A stretch of DNA of 64,000 nucleotides from CAJQLB01 sp041392065 (GCA_041392065.1 JAWKMU010000002.1:248001-312000), one strand, 5' to 3'; shown: positions 47,018 to 56,861, counted from the stretch's first letter. Numbers and translations are program-made. The notes: generated by a model not told the origin, from the sequence alone.

Positions 47018-49012
47018 ATGGATATTCAGCAACAAATAAAAGCACTTAGCGAAGAACTTCGTCAGCATAATTATAATTATTACGTACTAGACAATCCTAC
47101 CATTAGTGATTATGAATTTGATATTAAGTTGAAACAACTTCAAGAATTGGAAGCCAAACATCCTGAATTTGTTGAAGCTGATTCGCCTACAAAACGTGTA
47201 GGTGGCGAAGTGACTAAAAACTTTGAAACTGTTGTTCATGAGCACAGAATGTATTCTTTGGATAACTCGTACTCAAAAGAAGACTTGTTGGATTGGGAGA
47301 CACGAATTAAAAAGGTAATTGATGGTGATGTTAAATACACTTGTGAGTTAAAGTATGATGGTGCTTCAATTAGCATTACTTATGATAATGGAAAATTAGT
47401 AAAGGCTGTTACCAGAGGTGATGGTACCCAAGGTGATAATGTGACGGCTAATGTAAGAACAATTAAATCTGTTCCATTAAAACTGAAAGGCAATTATCCA
47501 ATAAAGTTTGATATACGTGGTGAAATTGTGTTGCCATTTGAAGGGTTTAATAAAATGAATGAAGAACGAATAGAAATAGGAGAAGAGCCATACAGAAATC
47601 CAAGAAATACAGCCTCAGGAAGTTTAAAATTGCAAGATAGTTCAGAAGTAGCCAAACGACCGTTAGAATGCTTATTGTATAATATTACAGGTTCAAATTT
47701 AGGGATAAATACACAGTTTGAAAGCTTAGAACTTGCAAGGCAAATGGGTTTTAAAGTTCCTGATGCTGCAAAATTGGCTAACTCCATAGATGAAGTTTTA
47801 GAGTTTATTGACTATTGGGATGTACATAGACATGATTTGCCTTATGAAACTGATGGTGTAGTAATAAAGGTAAATAATTTACAACAACAAGAAGAATTAG
47901 GATACACAGCAAAAGCACCACGTTGGGCAATAGCTTACAAGTTTAAAGCAGAACAAGTTTCAACACGATTAAATGAAATCACTTACCAAGTTGGTCGTAC
48001 AGGAGCTATAACTCCAGTAGCTAACTTAGAACCTATTGAATTAGCAGGAACTACTGTGAAAAGAGCATCATTGCACAATGCTGACCAAATTGAAAAACTA
48101 GATATTAGAGTTGGAGATGTTGTTTTTGTAGAAAAAGGAGGTGAAATTATACCAAAAATTATTGCTGTAGATTTTACAAAACGACTAGAAAATTCTAAGC
48201 CTACCCAATATATTACTCATTGTCCAGAATGTCAAACAGCATTAGTTAGAACTGAAGGTGAAGCACAACATTATTGTCCTAATTATAATGGTTGTAAGCC
48301 TCAAATTATTGGTCGAATTCAACATTATATATCGCGAAAAGCAATGGATATTGAAGGTTTAGGAGGTGAGACAGTAGCACTTTTAGTTAATGAAGGTTTA
48401 ATTTCTAATTACTCGGATTTATATGAGTTAACTAAAGAAGAAGTTATACCATTAGAACGAATGGCTGAAAAAAGTGCTGATAATTTGATTAATGGAATTT
48501 TATCATCTAAACAAATACCATTTGAACGAGTGTTGTATGCTTTAGGTATTCGATATGTAGGAGAAACTGTTGCAAAAAAATTGGCAAAACATTACAAGTA
48601 TATAGAAGCTTTATCAAAAGCTACAATAATAGATTTAGTAACTGTAGATGAAATTGGAATCAAAATAGCTGAAAGTGTTGTTGAGTTTTTTGATTCAGAA
48701 GAAAATAAAAAAATTATAGATAGATTAAAGACTTTTGGTGTTCAACTAGAAATGTCAGCAGAAAAATTAGCAAACCAAACTAATATATTAGCAAGTCAAA
48801 TATTTGTTGTGTCTGGAGTTTTTGAAACCGTTTCGAGAGATGAATTAAAAAAATTAATAGAGGATAATGGCGGAAAGGTATCTTCTTCTATTTCATCTAA
48901 AACCTCATATCTGGTTGCAGGTGATAAAATGGGTCCAAGTAAGAGAGAAAAAGCCGAAAAACTTGGTGTTTTCATAATTTCAGAACAAGATTTTTTGAAT
49001 TTAATTATTTAG
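47018..49012 (+). CDS. ligA: NAD-dependent DNA ligase
   Basis: Seals nicks using NAD. 664 residues: Ia domain, adenylation domain with active Lys in CELKYDGAS (Lys 112), OB fold, Cys4 zinc finger (CPECQTAL, CPNYNGC), helix-hairpin-helix repeats and a C-terminal BRCT domain (ASQIFVVSGVFETVSRDELK). Single gene, divergent from the hexosaminidase gene. Confidence 0.97.
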   Translation: MDIQQQIKALSEELRQHNYNYYVLDNPTISDYEFDIKLKQLQELEAKHPEFVEADSPTKRVGGEVTKNFETVVHEHRMYSLDNSYSKEDLLDWETRIKKVIDGDVKYTCELKYDGASISITYDNGKLVKAVTRGDGTQGDNVTANVRTIKSVPLKLKGNYPIKFDIRGEIVLPFEGFNKMNEERIEIGEEPYRNPRNTASGSLKLQDSSEVAKRPLECLLYNITGSNLGINTQFESLELARQMGFKVPDAAKLANSIDEVLEFIDYWDVHRHDLPYETDGVVIKVNNLQQQEELGYTAKAPRWAIAYKFKAEQVSTRLNEITYQVGRTGAITPVANLEPIELAGTTVKRASLHNADQIEKLDIRVGDVVFVEKGGEIIPKIIAVDFTKRLENSKPTQYITHCPECQTALVRTEGEAQHYCPNYNGCKPQIIGRIQHYISRKAMDIEGLGGETVALLVNEGLISNYSDLYELTKEEVIPLERMAEKSADNLINGILSSKQIPFERVLYALGIRYVGETVAKKLAKHYKYIEALSKATIIDLVTVDEIGIKIAESVVEFFDSEENKKIIDRLKTFGVQLEMSAEKLANQTNILASQIFVVSGVFETVSRDELKKLIEDNGGKVSSSISSKTSYLVAGDKMGPSKREKAEKLGVFIISEQDFLNLII

Positions 49013-49036
49013 AAACATTCTAAATTAATATATAAA

Positions 49037-49063
49037 ATCGATAAAATGCATATTTTTATCGAT
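49037..49063 (+). repeat. 10-base inverted repeat upstream of the membrane-protein gene
   Basis: ATCGATAAAA (49037-49046) and TTTTATCGAT (49054-49063), perfect arms with a 7-base centre. It lies between ligA and the next gene, with TATATTTG (49083-49090) 20 bases further on. Confidence 0.7.
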
Positions 49064-49110
49064 AATATGTAAATTTTTGTAGTATATTTGGCTCAAATAA
49101 TTGCGTCAAT

Positions 49111-49860
49111 ATGCATAAAAGCAAACTACTTTCAGGTATAATAATTGCTTTGACAATTAGTTTTGTAGGCTTTCGTATCTTTCAATTAGAAACAATTGGA
49201 GATATGGTTAGAGGGCTTATAGTGCCTTTGTTAACGTTGCTATATTGTATGTCTGGCAAGTCTAAAAGTAATTATTTTTTCTATTTCCTATTGTTTTATT
49301 CTATAGCTGAGTTTATTGGAATCTTTTCTTATTTTGCTTATTACTCGACTATGCTTGATAACTTGTTTTATTATGGTGGGAATTTGTGCTATATAACAGC
49401 CTATGTTTATTTGATTTTGGAGGTATTAAAATCTATAAACATAAAAAGTGTTATAAACAGGTTTCCTGTACATATTATTATATTATTGGTGTTAGACATA
49501 TATAGTGTATATCTTGTTTCAGAGGTTGCATTAAAAAGCGATGCTCTTTCGGGAATTTTAGATTCTGTCATTGAAATTGTGTACAACATAGTAATAATGC
49601 TATTATTAACCATTACTCTTATTAATTATATAAGTAGAGACTCAAAAAAAGCTATGAATCTACTATTAGGTTCATTGTGTATTGTGTTTTCTGAAATAAT
49701 GCAGGTGGCATATTTTTATGTTTCAGATAAGAATATATTGAATATTACCTATTCGATATTGCTTATTTTTGCGTTTTTCTTCTTTTACATTCAAGCCGGA
49801 ATGAACTATTCTAGAAACGATGCCTACAATAAGACATCTATAAATAATATTGAAGTTTAG
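49111..49860 (+). CDS. Polytopic membrane protein of unknown function
   Basis: 249 residues with seven to eight predicted transmembrane helices and a short hydrophilic tail (NDAYNKTSINNIEV). The topology recalls YhhN/lysoplasmalogenase-like proteins, but I see no decisive motif. A possible -7 box TATATTTG stands 20 bases before the start and an inverted repeat just upstream. Overlaps the convergent DoxX-like gene by 4 bases. Confidence 0.75.
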   Translation: MHKSKLLSGIIIALTISFVGFRIFQLETIGDMVRGLIVPLLTLLYCMSGKSKSNYFFYFLLFYSIAEFIGIFSYFAYYSTMLDNLFYYGGNLCYITAYVYLILEVLKSINIKSVINRFPVHIIILLVLDIYSVYLVSEVALKSDALSGILDSVIEIVYNIVIMLLLTITLINYISRDSKKAMNLLLGSLCIVFSEIMQVAYFYVSDKNILNITYSILLIFAFFFFYIQAGMNYSRNDAYNKTSINNIEV

Positions 49861-50240
49861 AACTTATTGCCAATTATTGGGAAGTCTTTTCTGTAGTTAT
49901 AAAGCAGTATTGCTGATAATATAAATGTCACAATAGCAGTGGCGAATAGAATACCATTGTCGTTATTAACAATTATTCCAATTTTGGTTAAGTGCATCAT
50001 AATTGCACCACTCATTATGCCAAATCCTAAGAGTGATCCAGCCCAGACAGTTTTAGGAATTAACAATAAAACACCTGCAATAAGCTCTATTATTCCTATT
50101 GCAATCCTTCCTAAAGGCTCAAGCCCAACAGATTTAAATATATAAACACTATCAGGATGTGCAGTAAACTTAAAACGAAGTGTCTGAATTAAAATAACAG
50201 CAACAATAATGCGTAATGCTAAAAGGATATTTTTTTTCAT
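49857..50240 (-). CDS. DoxX-like membrane protein
   Basis: 127 residues with four transmembrane helices. FTAHPDSVYIFKSVGLEPLGRIAIGIIELIAGVLLLIP is typical of DoxX-like proteins, which belong to small quinone- or redox-linked membrane families; the role here is unknown. Confidence 0.85.
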   Translation of the reverse strand: MKKNILLALRIIVAVILIQTLRFKFTAHPDSVYIFKSVGLEPLGRIAIGIIELIAGVLLLIPKTVWAGSLLGFGIMSGAIMMHLTKIGIIVNNDNGILFATAIVTFILSAILLYNYRKDFPIIGNKF

Positions 50241-50285
50241 TTGTACTAATTTTAAACTATTAGACGCAAAATGAAATAAAACTTA

Positions 50286-51197
50286 CTATACAATAATAGT
50301 CGTTCCTTTTGCAGTTTTAGTCTTGTCTCTATTAAAATAAAAATCAATTTTACCCAAATAAAGTCCATAGCAACCAACTTGGTTTACCAAAACATTTTCA
50401 CCAACCACATTTTTTTCAATTGTTGGTTTAGGTAGGAAAGTGTGTGTATGACCTCCAATAATCAAATCAATATTTTTTGTTGCACGTGCCAAGTTTAAGT
50501 CTGAAACTATTTCTGGGTTGTTTTTATAATAGTAGCCTATGTGAGAAAGACATATTATTAAATCGCATTTTTCTTCTTCTTTAAGAATTCTACTCATATC
50601 CTGAGCAGTTTCAATAGGATCTAAGTATTTGGTTTCTTTATAAAGTTGCTTGAGTACTAAACCATCTAATTTAATACCTAAACCAAAAACTCCAATTTTA
50701 ACACCTTCTTTAATAAAGGTTTTATAAGGTTTTACGTGTGTATCTAAAATAGTATTGGAAAAATCATAGTTGGCTGAAACAAAATCAAAATTAGCATGAG
50801 GTAATTGTTTGTATAATCCTTCAATACCATTATCAAAATCGTGATTTCCAATGGTAGCGAGGTCATATTTTAGCATACTCATTAGCTTGAACTCCAATTC
50901 TCCACCATAATAATTAAAATATGGTGTCCCTTGAAAAATATCGCCAGCGTCCAACAAAAGTGTATTAGGGTTTTCTTTTCTAATCGATTCTACTAAACTT
51001 GCTCTCCTTGCAACGCCTCCTTTGTTAGCATTTCTGCCATCTTCTGGGCCAAAAGGATCAATGTGGCTATGAACATCGTTAGTATGAAGTATGGTTATTT
51101 TTCGTTGAGCAGGCACAAAAGATTGTAGAGATAAACCTCCTAAACCTACTAAAGCTGCACCTGCTGCAGATTGCTGTAAAAAATCTCTTCTTTTCAT
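50286..51197 (-). CDS. 5'-nucleotidase-like metallophosphatase (catalytic half)
   Basis: 303 residues with a twin-arginine signal (MKRRDFLQQSAAGAALVGLGGL). The calcineurin-like metal site is ITILHTNDVHSHIDPFG, LLDAGDIFQG, TIGNHDFDNG, and GGHTHTFL. It ends where UshA-type enzymes normally continue into a substrate-binding domain; that domain is coded by the gene 9 bases upstream on the same strand. Probably hydrolyses nucleotides or sugar-phosphate compounds outside the cytoplasm. Confidence 0.92.
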   Translation of the reverse strand: MKRRDFLQQSAAGAALVGLGGLSLQSFVPAQRKITILHTNDVHSHIDPFGPEDGRNANKGGVARRASLVESIRKENPNTLLLDAGDIFQGTPYFNYYGGELEFKLMSMLKYDLATIGNHDFDNGIEGLYKQLPHANFDFVSANYDFSNTILDTHVKPYKTFIKEGVKIGVFGLGIKLDGLVLKQLYKETKYLDPIETAQDMSRILKEEEKCDLIICLSHIGYYYKNNPEIVSDLNLARATKNIDLIIGGHTHTFLPKPTIEKNVVGENVLVNQVGCYGLYLGKIDFYFNRDKTKTAKGTTIIV

Positions 51198-51206
51198 TTT
51201 AATAGG

Positions 51207-51962
51207 TTAATTAGTTTTAATAAATCTTTTATCTATCATAGGATTGATGGTGTCTTTTTTTGAAAAATAATCAATTAACACATTACGTATTTTATAATCT
51301 AAAATGTATAATGTATCACTTTTCTGGAAAAAATCCATGCTGTCACCTCCACTATATAAGTAATCGTTTGTAGCAACATTGTATATTTTATTGTCGTCAA
51401 TATTTTCTCCATTAATTTTAGCTTCAAGTAAGTCGTAGTTTTCATCTAACTTAATAGTTAAACCAGCAATTGGATGCGCTCTTTTTGCTTTTTGTAAATA
51501 AGCTATTAACTCATTAACATAAGTACCTTTTAATTTGGTTACCACAACACTGTTTTCAAAAGGCATTATTTCATATGCAGTTCGAGTAGTGATATCTCCT
51601 TTAGATAAAATAGCTCTAATACCACCATGATTGAGTAAGACCATGTCAATTTTTTCACCAGTTCTAGATTTAAAAATTGGGTTGGATTCTTCTAAAACAG
51701 CATCAGCCATTAAGTTGCCAATAGCTGTGTTAAGCTCGCCATCAGTTTTAGAATACGTATCAACTGAATAGGCTAAAACGCTATCTAAATTTTTATTAAC
51801 GTGCTCTCTATAAGGTTTAATAAAATCTTCTATTTTAGAAGCTCCAGTTAAGGAATCGTTTATTTCTAAACGTTTGCCTTCAATTCTTTCTAAATGCATT
51901 TCTTCTTTACAAGACCAAAAAATGGCAATAGTAAAGAATAGAATGATAATTTTTTTGTTCAT
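51207..51962 (-). CDS. 5'-nucleotidase C-terminal-domain lipoprotein
   Basis: 251 residues from MNKKIIILFFTIAIFWSC, a lipoprotein signal with Cys near 18. It is followed by the 5_nucleotid_C domain: LNTAIGNLMADAVLEE, LLNHGGIRAILSKGDIT, MPFENSVVVTKLKG, and YNVATNDYLYSGGDSMDFF. This domain binds the base or nucleoside in UshA. An ATG 54 bases upstream was rejected because it precedes the signal peptide. It acts with the next gene, the catalytic half. Confidence 0.92.
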   Translation of the reverse strand: MNKKIIILFFTIAIFWSCKEEMHLERIEGKRLEINDSLTGASKIEDFIKPYREHVNKNLDSVLAYSVDTYSKTDGELNTAIGNLMADAVLEESNPIFKSRTGEKIDMVLLNHGGIRAILSKGDITTRTAYEIMPFENSVVVTKLKGTYVNELIAYLQKAKRAHPIAGLTIKLDENYDLLEAKINGENIDDNKIYNVATNDYLYSGGDSMDFFQKSDTLYILDYKIRNVLIDYFSKKDTINPMIDKRFIKTN

Positions 51963-52029
51963 TAATATGTTATTATTCGATGTAATTTTTATTGCTCGTT
52001 TCTTACATTTGTGCAAAGTATAAAATTAA

Positions 52030-52548
52030 ATGTTTTTTAAACGATTTAAGAAGAAATCTAACCAAAAATATATTAACAATATATTAAATAATAGAAAAAC
52101 ATCTGTAGATGATAGACCTATAAAATATGTTGGTGTGATTTTTAATCATGATGAGTTTAAAAACTATGATCAAATAAGGGGTCTTTTTAAAAGTATCGGA
52201 ATAAACGAAAATAGAGTAAAATTTCTCACTTTTATTACTGATGAAAAATCAAGACCTAATAGCTGGGATGCTTATTTTTACCCTGAAAATTTTGGTTGGA
52301 ATGGTAAAATTGAAGGAGCAGATTTAGTTGATTTTGTTAATGAACCCTTTGATGTTTTAATAAGTTATTACCAAAACGAAGAATTAGAACTAAATTTAGC
52401 AACAACTCTCTCAAAAGCAAATTTTAAAATCGGAATAACTAATAAAGATGAAAGGTTATATGATTTTATAATAAACATCAAACCTAATCAAATAAACGTA
52501 TTTAAAAACGAGTTAATAAAGTACTTAAAAGTATTCAACAAAATATAA
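52030..52548 (+). CDS. DUF6913-family protein
   Basis: 172 residues, no signal peptide, basic N-terminus (MFFKRFKKKSNQKYINNIL). Conserved segments are RPIKYVGVIFNHDEFKNYD and SWDAYFYPENFGWNGKIEGADLVDFVNEPFDVLISYYQ. The family is coded beside dapA in many flavobacteria and has no known function. One base separates it from dapA. Confidence 0.85.
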   Translation: MFFKRFKKKSNQKYINNILNNRKTSVDDRPIKYVGVIFNHDEFKNYDQIRGLFKSIGINENRVKFLTFITDEKSRPNSWDAYFYPENFGWNGKIEGADLVDFVNEPFDVLISYYQNEELELNLATTLSKANFKIGITNKDERLYDFIINIKPNQINVFKNELIKYLKVFNKI

Positions 52549-52549
52549 G

Positions 52550-53431
52550 ATGAACGAACTAATAGGCACAGGAGTAGCACTTGTAACACCATTTAAAAAA
52601 GATTTAAGTGTAGATCACGATGCGCTAAGAAAAATTGTTGATTTCAATATTGAAAACGGAACCAACTACCTTGTTATTATGGGAACTACAGGCGAAAGCG
52701 TTACAGTGAGTAAATCTGAAAAACAGGATATTATTAAGACAATTTCAGAAACCAATAACGGTCGTTTACCATTAGTTTTAGGTATTGGAGGCAACAATAC
52801 AGCTGAGGTTATTAATGAAATTAAAAACACAGATTTAACCAATATTACTGCCATACTTTCTGTAGCTCCATATTATAGTAAACCTACACAAGAAGGTTTA
52901 TATCAGCATTTTAAAGCCGTTTCAGAAGCATCACCAATTCCAATAATTTTATATAATGTACCTGGAAGAACATCAAAAAATATGCTTCCAGAAACAACAT
53001 TGCGTCTGGCAAAAGATTTTAAAAATATTGTAGCTGTTAAAGAGGCTGGGAATAATACTCAACAATATTTGGAGCTATTAAAAGATAAACCAGAAGATTT
53101 CTTAATTATTTCAGGTGACGATGATTTAGCTCTTGGAGTTGTTTTAGCTGGTGGAGCAGGAGTGATTTCTGTAATAGGCCAAGCATTTCCAAAAGATTTT
53201 TCAAAAATGATTCAATTAGGATTGCAAGGAAATGCAAAAGAGGCTTACAAACTGCACTTTAAATTAATGGACATAACAAGTCTTATTTTTGAAGAAAATA
53301 ATCCAGCTGGAATTAAGGCTGTTTTTGAAGGTTTAGGATTATGCAAAGCTACTGTTAGACTGCCTTTGGTTGAGGCTACAGATGGCTTAAAATCAAAAAT
53401 AAACGCATACATTTTTAATTATAAAAGTTAA
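52550..53431 (+). CDS. dapA: 4-hydroxy-tetrahydrodipicolinate synthase
   Basis: Condenses pyruvate with aspartate semialdehyde at the start of the lysine/diaminopimelate branch. 293-residue TIM barrel. The Schiff-base Lys is in IVAVKEAGN (about 163), the Tyr in ILYNVPGRTSKN, and the substrate loop in MGTTGES. Works in the same pathway as dapF at 29.0 kb. Confidence 0.96.
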   Translation: MNELIGTGVALVTPFKKDLSVDHDALRKIVDFNIENGTNYLVIMGTTGESVTVSKSEKQDIIKTISETNNGRLPLVLGIGGNNTAEVINEIKNTDLTNITAILSVAPYYSKPTQEGLYQHFKAVSEASPIPIILYNVPGRTSKNMLPETTLRLAKDFKNIVAVKEAGNNTQQYLELLKDKPEDFLIISGDDDLALGVVLAGGAGVISVIGQAFPKDFSKMIQLGLQGNAKEAYKLHFKLMDITSLIFEENNPAGIKAVFEGLGLCKATVRLPLVEATDGLKSKINAYIFNYKS

Positions 53432-53537
53432 ATATACCTTAAACACTTTTGCATCCTTTAAAGTCGTTATATTTTAGCAGTAAATAATTGTTTTAAAATT
53501 CGTTTGAAATACCTATTTTTGCAGTCTGTTTAAAATT

Positions 53538-54350
53538 ATGAAGAAACTTTTTTACATCGCCATTGTTGCAATTACTCTAAGTTCATGTAGCGAATACCAA
53601 AAAGCATTGAAATCTGAAGATGTTTCAGTAAAATTTGCTCTTGGTACTGAATTATATGATGCTGGGAAATTTAACAAAGCAAACCGTTTATTTGTTCAAA
53701 TAGTGCCAAAGTATCGTGGTAAACCACAAGCTGAGAAATTAATGTATATGTACTCTAAAACTTTTTACGAAATGAGAGATTACTATACTGCAAATTATCA
53801 AATGGAGCGTTTTGTTAGTGCTTATCCAGAAAGTGAAAAAGTACAGGAAATAGCATTTTTAGGTGCAAAAAGTTATTATCATTTGTCTCCAGTTTACTCA
53901 AAAGAGCAGAAAGAAACGGTTGATGCTCTTAATAAACTACAAGAATTCATTAACAGTTACCCAGATTCTGAGTATTTAGCTGAAGCAAATACTTTGGTAA
54001 AGGAACTTGATTTTAAACTTGAAAAAAAGGCTTTTGAAATAGCCAAAGGATATAATAAAACAGGACCTTATAGTAGAGATTATCAGGCAGCTATTACTGC
54101 ATTTGATAATTTTATTATTGATTTTCCTGGAGCATCTTTAAAGGAAGATGCTATGTTTTACAGACTTGATTCTGCTTACAAATTAGCAGTAAATAGCGTA
54201 GAATGGAAAAAAGAACAGCGTTTAAAAGATGCCATTGCTTATTACAACGCATTCAAAAAATCGTACGCAGAATCAAAGTATAGCGAAGAAGCTGATGCAA
54301 TGAATAATGAATTAAACTCATTGTTAGAAGAATATAATTCAAAAAGTTAA
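53538..54350 (+). CDS. bamD: Outer membrane protein assembly factor BamD
   Basis: Lipoprotein part of the BAM machine that inserts beta-barrels. 270 residues: signal MKKLFYIAIVAITLSSC with the lipid Cys at 17, then TPR-like repeats (AGKFNKANRLFVQIV, YTANYQMERFVSAYPESEKVQE, ALNKLQEFINSYPDSEYLAEA). TATTTTTG at 53514-53521 is a likely -7 box, with a weak or long-spaced -33 element. Begins a run of plus-strand housekeeping genes with rpoZ and coaBC. Confidence 0.93.
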   Translation: MKKLFYIAIVAITLSSCSEYQKALKSEDVSVKFALGTELYDAGKFNKANRLFVQIVPKYRGKPQAEKLMYMYSKTFYEMRDYYTANYQMERFVSAYPESEKVQEIAFLGAKSYYHLSPVYSKEQKETVDALNKLQEFINSYPDSEYLAEANTLVKELDFKLEKKAFEIAKGYNKTGPYSRDYQAAITAFDNFIIDFPGASLKEDAMFYRLDSAYKLAVNSVEWKKEQRLKDAIAYYNAFKKSYAESKYSEEADAMNNELNSLLEEYNSKS

Positions 54351-54361
54351 TTAATATAGAA

Positions 54362-54694
54362 ATGGATTTAAAAAAAGTAAATGCTCCTGTAAATACTGAA
54401 ACGTATGACAGAAATGAAATTGATGCTCCAACAGGAAACATCTATGAAGCAATTTCAGTAATTTCAAGAAGAGCTGAGCAAATTAACACTGAAATAAGAA
54501 AAGAACTTATTGATAAGTTAGAAGAATTTGCTACTTATAATGATAGTTTAGAAGAAATTTTTGAAAACAAAGAACAAATTGAAGTGTCTAAGTTTTACGA
54601 AAAACTACCTAAACCTCATGCTTTAGCTATTCAAGAATGGTTAAAAGAAAAGATTTATTACAGAAATACTGACGAAGATTCTCAAGAAGGATAA
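54362..54694 (+). CDS. rpoZ: RNA polymerase omega subunit, Bacteroidota type
   Basis: 110 residues. TGNIYEAISVISRRAEQINTEI matches the conserved omega core, which helps assemble beta-prime. The C-terminal half is the Bacteroidota extension. Placed between bamD and coaBC, its usual position in flavobacteria, with gaps of 11 and 3 bases. Confidence 0.92.
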   Translation: MDLKKVNAPVNTETYDRNEIDAPTGNIYEAISVISRRAEQINTEIRKELIDKLEEFATYNDSLEEIFENKEQIEVSKFYEKLPKPHALAIQEWLKEKIYYRNTDEDSQEG

Positions 54695-54697
54695 GTC

Positions 54698-55909
54698 ATG
54701 TCTATTCTAAGCGGCAAAAATATACTTTTAGGCATCACTGCTGGTATTGCTGCATACAAAACAGCCTCATTAGTGAGGCTTTTTATTAAAGCAGGTGCAA
54801 ACGTAAAGGTCGTTATGACACCTGCTTCAAAAGACTTCATTACACCTTTAACGTTATCAACTTTATCAAAAAACCCTGTATTGTCTTCTTTCACTAATGA
54901 AGAGGACGAAAATGATATTTGGAACAATCATGTCGAACTAGGTCTTTGGGCAGATTTGTTTCTTATTGCTCCAGCAACAGCCAATACACTTTCTAAAATG
55001 GCAACAGGAAATAGTGATAATTTACTTTTGGCTATTTACTTATCTGCCAAGTGTCCAGTGTATTTTGCTCCAGCAATGGATTTGGATATGTATAAACATG
55101 AATCTACAAAGACATCATTAAACACTTTACAAAGCTTTGGCAATATCATGATTCCTGCTGAATCTGGAGAATTGGCTAGTGGTTTGGTTGGCGAAGGCAG
55201 AATGGCTGAGCCAGAAAATATTGTCAAGTTTTTAGAAAACCATATTATAAAGGGATTGCCTCTTTATGATAAAAAAGTGCTTATTACAGCTGGACCAACT
55301 TATGAAGCCATAGATCCTGTTCGCTTTATTGGTAATCATTCTACTGGAAAAATGGGCTTTGAAATAGCAAAAGCAGCTGCTAACTTAGGAGCTGAGGTCG
55401 TTTTAATTTCAGGTCCAACACATCAAAAAGTAGATAACAATTCAATAAAAGTTATTCCTGTAATGAGTGCTAATGACATGTACAATGAAGTACATAAATA
55501 CTATGAAAAATCAGATGTTGCTATTCTTTCAGCTGCTGTTGCTGACTATAAACCTAAATTTGTTGCAGATAAAAAAATAAAAAAGAAAGATGCAACGTTA
55601 ACATTAGAACTGGAAAAGACAAAAGATATTTTAGCTTCACTTGGTGAAATAAAAAAGAAACAACTATTAATCGGCTTTGCTTTAGAGACCAATAACGAAA
55701 TAGAAAACGCAATAAAAAAGTTAAAAGCTAAGAATTTAGATTTAATTGTATTAAATTCGTTGAGTGACAAAGGTGCTGGTTTTGGTGGTAACACCAATAA
55801 AGTTACTTTAATTGACAGTGACGAAAATATTACTAATTATAACTTAAAATCCAAAGCAGAAGTAGCTAATGATATTTTAAGCGAAATACTAAAACTTATC
55901 AATGCGTAA
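54698..55909 (+). CDS. coaBC: Phosphopantothenoylcysteine decarboxylase/synthetase
   Basis: Two steps of coenzyme A synthesis. 403 residues. The flavin-binding CoaC half has GITAGIAAYKTASLVR, PATANTLSKMATG and CPVYFAPAMD. The CoaB half starts near residue 188 (KKVLITAGPTYEAIDPVRFI) and has STGKMGFEIA and AAVADYKPK. Pairs functionally with coaE at 63.2 kb. Overlaps porD by 8 bases. Confidence 0.95.
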   Translation: MSILSGKNILLGITAGIAAYKTASLVRLFIKAGANVKVVMTPASKDFITPLTLSTLSKNPVLSSFTNEEDENDIWNNHVELGLWADLFLIAPATANTLSKMATGNSDNLLLAIYLSAKCPVYFAPAMDLDMYKHESTKTSLNTLQSFGNIMIPAESGELASGLVGEGRMAEPENIVKFLENHIIKGLPLYDKKVLITAGPTYEAIDPVRFIGNHSTGKMGFEIAKAAANLGAEVVLISGPTHQKVDNNSIKVIPVMSANDMYNEVHKYYEKSDVAILSAAVADYKPKFVADKKIKKKDATLTLELEKTKDILASLGEIKKKQLLIGFALETNNEIENAIKKLKAKNLDLIVLNSLSDKGAGFGGNTNKVTLIDSDENITNYNLKSKAEVANDILSEILKLINA

Positions 55910-56792
55910 TTGTTTATTTATACTTTCTTTACTTTTTACTTTTACTACTTTTTCTCAAGAGTTAAATTGTAATCTTGTTGTAAATGCACAACAAACAGGA
56001 AACGAAAATGTACAGGTTTTTAAAACCTTAGAGAAACAACTTCAAGAGTTTGTAAACAATACTAAATGGACCAACAGAACTGTTGCACCACAGGAACGAA
56101 TTAATGCAAGTATGGTCATCATCGTTCAGGATTATAACAGTGATAGTTTTCAGGCGTCTATACAAGTGCAATCATCACGACCAGTTTTTAATTCAACTTA
56201 TGAGTCTCCAGTTTATAATTTTAACGACAGAGATTTCAATTTTCAATATTTAGAATTTCAAAATCTTAATTTCAGTCCAACACAATTTGAATCTAATTTA
56301 GTATCAGTAATCGCATTTCATGTATACATGATTTTAGGAATGGATGCAGATACTTTTGAGCGTAATGGTGGACAAGAGTTTTACGAACAAGCAAGAACCA
56401 TTGTTGGTTATTCACAACAAAATAGTGCCAAAGGTTGGGAGCCACCAGCTGGAGGTGACCAAACCAGAAGTGCACTGTTGGACAATGTTATGTCTTCAAC
56501 ATATAAAGAGTACAGAGAAGTGCTTTATAATTACCATAGAATAGGTTTAGACAGTATGCATGAAAATCCTAAAAAAGGAAAAGAAACCATTTCAAATGCT
56601 TTAGAGAGTTTTCAAACCATGAACTCCAGACGTCCAAATTCATTTATTTTAAGAGTGTTTTTTGATGCTAAAGCCGATGAAATTGAACAAATTTACAGTG
56701 ATGGACCAAGTGTAGATATTACAAAATTAGTCAATACTCTTACTAAAATTGCTCCAATGCACTCAAGTAAATGGAGAAATATTGATTTCTAA
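55902..56792 (+). CDS. porD: DUF4835 / PorD-like type IX secretion protein
   Basis: 296 residues with a signal peptide (CLFILSLLFTFTTFS). The DUF4835 body has QELNCNLVVNAQQTGNENVQVFKTLE, PVYNFNDRDFNFQYLEF and AFHVYMILGMDADTFERNGG. Members are linked to the type IX secretion system (PorD) in Bacteroidota. T9SS cargo proteins are coded at 33.8 and 59.6 kb, consistent with a working system. The gene name rests on family recognition only. Confidence 0.85.
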   Translation: MRNCLFILSLLFTFTTFSQELNCNLVVNAQQTGNENVQVFKTLEKQLQEFVNNTKWTNRTVAPQERINASMVIIVQDYNSDSFQASIQVQSSRPVFNSTYESPVYNFNDRDFNFQYLEFQNLNFSPTQFESNLVSVIAFHVYMILGMDADTFERNGGQEFYEQARTIVGYSQQNSAKGWEPPAGGDQTRSALLDNVMSSTYKEYREVLYNYHRIGLDSMHENPKKGKETISNALESFQTMNSRRPNSFILRVFFDAKADEIEQIYSDGPSVDITKLVNTLTKIAPMHSSKWRNIDF

Positions 56793-56861
56793 AAACTTGC
56801 AATATTTAAGTTAGTATTGCTATTTTAGTAATTCAAATTATCCAATCAATTTTCTACCGAG

